Shown: positions 60,971 through 64,000 of the stretch, one piece after another | How positions within the stretch are numbered: position 1 is the first letter of the stretch | Layout of the letters: each line of letters starts with the position of its first letter | Assembly (NCBI RefSeq): GCF_006864535.1 | Contig: NZ_QHLL01000008.1 | Coordinates: 17,903 to 81,902, forward strand | Source of the DNA: Campylobacter sp. MIT 12-8780 | Lineage (GTDB): Bacteria; Campylobacterota; Campylobacteria; Campylobacterales; Campylobacteraceae | Length of the DNA stretch: 64,000 nucleotides | Direction: 5' to 3' | Translations under genes and position numbers: made by a program | The notes under the pieces: model-generated | What the model saw: the letters and a program-made list of their open reading frames with translations, nothing else | Told to the model about the DNA's origin: nothing | Databases searched by the model: none

Positions 60971-61897
60971 ATGAAGCTCATAATCGCAACACGAAAAAGC
61001 CAACTTGCGTTGTGGCAAAGCGAATTTGTCAAAGCGAGCCTTTTAAAAGAGCATAAGAATTTAGAGCTTTTACTTCAAGGCTTTAAGACAAAAGGCGATG
61101 TTTTGCTTGATAGTCCTTTGGCTAAGATAGGTGGAAAAGGGCTTTTTACCAAAGAGCTTGAAGAAAGCATGCTAAGAGGAGAAGCCCAGCTTGCGGTGCA
61201 TAGCCTTAAAGATGTGCCAAGTTTTTTACCGCACGGGCTTGTTTTAGCTGCACTTTGTAAAAGACACAGCCCAAATGATGCCTTACTTAGCGATAAATTC
61301 AAAGACTTTCAAGCCTTGCCAAAGGGCGCTAAGATAGGCACGACAAGCCTAAGACGCAAAATGCAGCTGCTTGCCTTGCGATCTGATTTAAACATCATTT
61401 CTTTAAGGGGAAATGTTAATTCTCGCATAGAAAAGCTTAAAAAAGGCGAGTTTGATGCTATAGTTTTAGCTCAAGCTGGCATTGAACGTTTAAATTTAAA
61501 TAAGCTTGTAAAATTTACTTATACCTTTAGTCTTGATGAGATGATACCAGCGGCTTCTCAAGGCATACTTGGTATAGAAAGCGTTGATAAAAAGGAAGTT
61601 TTAGAGCTTTTAAAATGCCTAAATGATGAAAATGCAAGCATTGAAAGCAAGATAGAAAGAGATTTTATCAAAGAGCTTGAAGGCGGTTGTCAAGTGCCAA
61701 TCGGTATAAATGCAAAGATAAATGGCGATGAGATAGAGCTTAGAGCGATTTTGGGCTTACCTGATGCAAGTAAAATACTTCAAGAAAAACTTGTGATTAA
61801 AAAAGCTGAATACAACACAGCTGGAACTAGCTTAGCTCAACACTTCATCAAGCAAGGCGCAAAAGAGCTTTTAAAAGAGGCTGAAAAGATGATATAA
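60971..61897 (+). CDS. hemC: Porphobilinogen deaminase (hydroxymethylbilane synthase)
   Basis: HemC links four porphobilinogens. The dipyrromethane cofactor Cys240 is in ELEGGCQVPIG, and the catalytic Asp81 is in HSLKDVPS. ATRKSQLALWQSEFV, GTTSLRRKMQLLA and LRGNVNSRIEKL are typical. Length 308. It is two bases after the previous gene, with AAGGAG as ribosome-binding site. Acts in the same pathway as hemA upstream. Confidence 0.97.
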   Translation: MKLIIATRKSQLALWQSEFVKASLLKEHKNLELLLQGFKTKGDVLLDSPLAKIGGKGLFTKELEESMLRGEAQLAVHSLKDVPSFLPHGLVLAALCKRHSPNDALLSDKFKDFQALPKGAKIGTTSLRRKMQLLALRSDLNIISLRGNVNSRIEKLKKGEFDAIVLAQAGIERLNLNKLVKFTYTFSLDEMIPAASQGILGIESVDKKEVLELLKCLNDENASIESKIERDFIKELEGGCQVPIGINAKINGDEIELRAILGLPDASKILQEKLVIKKAEYNTAGTSLAQHFIKQGAKELLKEAEKMI

Positions 61898-61909
61898 GAG
61901 GAAAAAATA

Positions 61910-63721
61910 ATGCAAAAATTCATTAAAATTTTAGAAGAAAACAACTTACTTAAAGTCATATCAGATCCAATTGATACAGAACTTGAAATGGCTCATATTG
62001 CCTATATAGAAGCCAAAAAAGGCGAGGAAGGTAAGGCTTTGCTTTTTACCAATGCTATCAATAGAAAAGAAAACAAAAACTATGAATTTAATGTGCTAAT
62101 GAATACTTTTTGCAATAAAAAAGCCCTTCATCTAGCCTTTGGCAAGGATTATGAAGAAGTAGCAAGCGAAATAGCAAGTCTTTTAAAGCTTCATATCCCT
62201 ACGAATTTTGGTGCAAAGCTTGACTTTTTTAAAACCCTTTTTAGCCTTAGAAATGTCCCACCAAAACGCGCTAAAAGCTTGCAAGCAGACTTTAAATTTA
62301 AAACTCTAAAAAGTCTTGATGAACTGCCTATCTTAAAAACTTGGAGCAAGGACGCTGGCAAGTTTATCACTATGGGACAAGTTTATACTCAAAACCTTGA
62401 TGGCACGCAAAATAACCTTGGTATGTATCGCTTGCAAGTTAGCGCTCAAAATGAGCTTTTATTTCACACTCAAATTCACAAAGACAGCACACATTTTTTC
62501 AACGAATACAAAAAAGCTGGCAAAAAAATGCCTGTAAGCATAGCTATAGGCGGTGATCCACTTTATATTTGGTGCGCTCAAGCTCCTTTACCAAAGGGAA
62601 TTTTTGAGCTTTTGCTTTATGGTTTTATCAAAAAACACCCAGCCCAACTCGTAAAATGCGAAAGCAATGAGCTTTTTGTCCCAAAAGATAGCGATATAGT
62701 CATCGAAGGCTTTGTGGATACGAATGAATTTAAACTTGAAGGTCCTTTTGGCGATCATACCGGTTTTTATACTCCAGCTGAGCTTTTTCCGGTGATTAAG
62801 GTGGAAAAAATTTTTGCTAAGAAAAATGCTGTATATCAAGCCACGGTTGTAGGTAAGCCTCCGCTTGAAGATAGAGTGATGGGACTTGGCACAGAAAGGG
62901 TATTTTTGCCACTTTTGCAAACCACTACGCCTGATTTGATTGATTATAAAATGCCTGAAAATGGAGTGTTTCATAATCTCATCTTAGCAAAGATCAAGCC
63001 AAACTACCCAGCACACGCCCAGCAAATTATGCACGCTTTTTGGGGAGTAGGGCAGATGAGTTTTGTCAAGCATGCTGTTTTTGTCGATGAAAAAGCACCT
63101 AGCCTTGAGGATTATGAGGCTTTGATTTTGCATATTTTAAACCGCTTTAAGACTGAAAATTTGCTTATTAGTAGTGGGGTGTGCGATCAGCTTGATCATG
63201 CCTCGCCAAATGCTTGTTTTGGCGGAAAACTTGGGCTTGATGCGACAAATGATGAGCTTAGCAAAGATGAGCTTGAAAAACTAGATGATGAGGCTTTACT
63301 TGAGCTTTTTAAGCAAGTTGATGAAAATATCACAGCCTTAAAGCAGTTTTTTATACAAAGTAAAAGTCCTATAACTTGCATTTTGGTAGATAAAAAAACA
63401 GCGCATAAAGAACTTTTTGAAAAGCTTTTAAAACTTAAAAAACATTTTAAAATTCTCATCTTTTTAGATACAAACAACCACCTAGAAAACCCATATATGC
63501 TCCTTTGGCGTGTGGCAAATAACATAGATGCGCAAAGAGACATTTTTATCAAAGATGAATGTGTGGGCGTTGATGCAAGTGCAAAAGGCGAGCTTGAAGG
63601 CTATACAAGGGCTTGGCCTGAGCAGACGGATTGTGATAAAAGTGTGGTTGATGGCTTGATTTTAAGAAATATCATCAAGCAAGACAAAACTCTTTTTGAT
63701 CAATTTGAGCTTTTTGAATGA
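61910..63721 (+). CDS. ubiD: UbiD-family decarboxylase
   Basis: Prenylated-FMN-dependent decarboxylase of the UbiD family. The 603-residue protein has FVDTNEFKLEGPFGDHTGFY, containing the conserved E and the GPFGDHTG cofactor region, and MGLGTERVFLPLLQ. It most likely acts in quinone synthesis. Campylobacter makes menaquinone by the futalosine route, so the substrate would be a naphthoate rather than hydroxybenzoate. That is inference. It needs the UbiX product, encoded at 31046. A terminator follows. Confidence 0.9.
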   Translation: MQKFIKILEENNLLKVISDPIDTELEMAHIAYIEAKKGEEGKALLFTNAINRKENKNYEFNVLMNTFCNKKALHLAFGKDYEEVASEIASLLKLHIPTNFGAKLDFFKTLFSLRNVPPKRAKSLQADFKFKTLKSLDELPILKTWSKDAGKFITMGQVYTQNLDGTQNNLGMYRLQVSAQNELLFHTQIHKDSTHFFNEYKKAGKKMPVSIAIGGDPLYIWCAQAPLPKGIFELLLYGFIKKHPAQLVKCESNELFVPKDSDIVIEGFVDTNEFKLEGPFGDHTGFYTPAELFPVIKVEKIFAKKNAVYQATVVGKPPLEDRVMGLGTERVFLPLLQTTTPDLIDYKMPENGVFHNLILAKIKPNYPAHAQQIMHAFWGVGQMSFVKHAVFVDEKAPSLEDYEALILHILNRFKTENLLISSGVCDQLDHASPNACFGGKLGLDATNDELSKDELEKLDDEALLELFKQVDENITALKQFFIQSKSPITCILVDKKTAHKELFEKLLKLKKHFKILIFLDTNNHLENPYMLLWRVANNIDAQRDIFIKDECVGVDASAKGELEGYTRAWPEQTDCDKSVVDGLILRNIIKQDKTLFDQFELFE

Positions 63722-63747
63722 GGAATTAGGCTAATTAAATTTTAAAA

Positions 63748-63772
63748 AGAGCAAGCGATCAGAGCTTGCTTT
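63748..63772 (+). terminator. Terminator after ubiD
   Basis: AGCAAGC (63750-63756) pairs with GCTTGCT (63764-63770), extended by a G-U and an A-T, with a seven-base loop. It starts 27 bases after the ubiD stop. The trailing U-run is weak. Confidence 0.55.
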
Positions 63773-63848
63773 GCATTTATGACTAAAATTTTTCACCACC
63801 ACCATTACTACAAAATACATATATATTGATAAAATTTATTATTTTTAA

Positions 63849-63854
63849 TATAAT
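63849..63854 (+). promoter_or_regulatory. -10 element for the poly-G gene
   Basis: TATAAT in TTTTAATATAATTTTAAG, 65 bases before the ATG at 63919, with AAAAAAGGGAGC as ribosome-binding site. Confidence 0.5.
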
Positions 63855-63918
63855 TTTAAGTTCTTATGATTTATCATTTTACTTTTGAAAATTTAAAGAC
63901 AAAAAAGGGAGCAAAACA

Positions 63919-64000
63919 ATGAAAAGAATTTGTCTTGGTTTAAGCTTAGCTGTAACGCTAGCTTTAGCTGAGAATAATGCTACACAGGGGGGGGGGGCTT
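63919..64000 (+). CDS. Secreted or outer-membrane protein with poly-G tract (partial)
   Basis: Only 27 codons are visible. A signal peptide (MKRICLGLSLAVTLALA) with likely cleavage after LALA is followed by ENNATQ and then the 11-G run, where the window ends. Translation is in frame up to the tract, but whether the rest of the gene is in frame at eleven G cannot be told. Signal peptide plus early poly-G tract is typical of phase-variable surface proteins in Campylobacter. The product could be an autotransporter or another outer-membrane protein. Confidence 0.7.
   Translation, partial: MKRICLGLSLAVTLALAENNATQGGGA
63987..63997 (+). repeat. Homopolymeric G tract (11 G), contingency locus
   Basis: Eleven consecutive G in an otherwise AT-rich region, just after the signal-peptide codons of a gene. 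Slipped-strand mispairing of such tracts switches genes on and off in Campylobacter. It is the only long G run noticed in this window. Confidence 0.9.

Noticed and set aside
62588..62974. 128-codon open frame antisense to ubiD
   Set aside because: Shadow frame with no recognisable protein features; ubiD itself is well supported.

Overview
The window is AT-rich, densely coded bacterial DNA. Gene content and order fit the genus Campylobacter (Campylobacterota): rppH-lysC-hobA-holB-folP-ligA-tlyA-ribF, pta-ackA, hypBCDEA, flgA-ubiX-coaD-tmk-hisS-speA-cysE, napAGHBLD, rny-fthC, nadE-lpxK-thrC-kdsB and hemA-proS-hemC-ubiD are blocks I remember from C. jejuni. The blocks are joined differently here, and the window carries genes that C. 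jejuni generally lacks (a thiolase/CoA-transferase/short-chain fatty acid transporter cluster and a TonB-dependent copper-type receptor). I therefore read it as a non-jejuni Campylobacter and cannot name the species. No rRNA, tRNA, CRISPR array, insertion sequence or prophage was recognised.

Layout. 1-4.3 kb: 3' end of mrdA (PBP2), then queA, tatC, tatB and hemW on the minus strand. 4.4-12.9 kb: a compact plus-strand run from rppH to ribF, mostly with overlapping start and stop codons. 13.0-16.6 kb: flgH (minus, with a sigma54-type promoter) divergent from pta-ackA. 17.1-21.0 kb: thiolase, CoA-transferase A and B and AtoE transporter, likely for acetoacetate or short-chain fatty acid use feeding acetyl-CoA. 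21.1-24.6 kb: hypBCDEA hydrogenase maturation. 24.7-28.4 kb: OprC/NosA-like receptor, cupin and aspB. 28.5-36.5 kb: a short Met-rich leader with overlapping alternative hairpins, two MetQ-like periplasmic proteins, then flgA, ubiX, coaD, tmk, hisS, speA and cysE. 36.7-44.9 kb: a UvrD-type helicase and the periplasmic nitrate reductase operon napAGHBLD. 45.1-49.0 kb: comEC, dedA, rny, fthC. 49.1-51.8 kb: thioredoxin-like lipoprotein, ftsY, a decayed gene fragment, a small membrane protein and a metallo-beta-lactamase-fold hydrolase. 51.8-55.6 kb: nadE, lpxK, thrC, kdsB. 55.8-63.7 kb: two small uncharacterised genes, polyprenyl synthase, hemA, proS, fxsA-like, hemC, ubiD. The window ends inside a secreted-protein gene interrupted by an 11-G tract.

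Most of the DNA is ordinary core chromosome. The most interesting signal is the leader at 28.56-28.66 kb upstream of metQ: a good promoter, a strong ribosome-binding site, a six-codon ORF with three Met codons, and a terminator-like hairpin that begins at its stop codon and competes with a second hairpin formed over the ORF. It looks like a methionine-responsive attenuator or small structured RNA, and I do not know of a description in this group. Other points of note are the poly-G contingency tract, a copper-type receptor whose -10 lies inside a Fur-like box, and a frameshifted gene remnant after ftsY.
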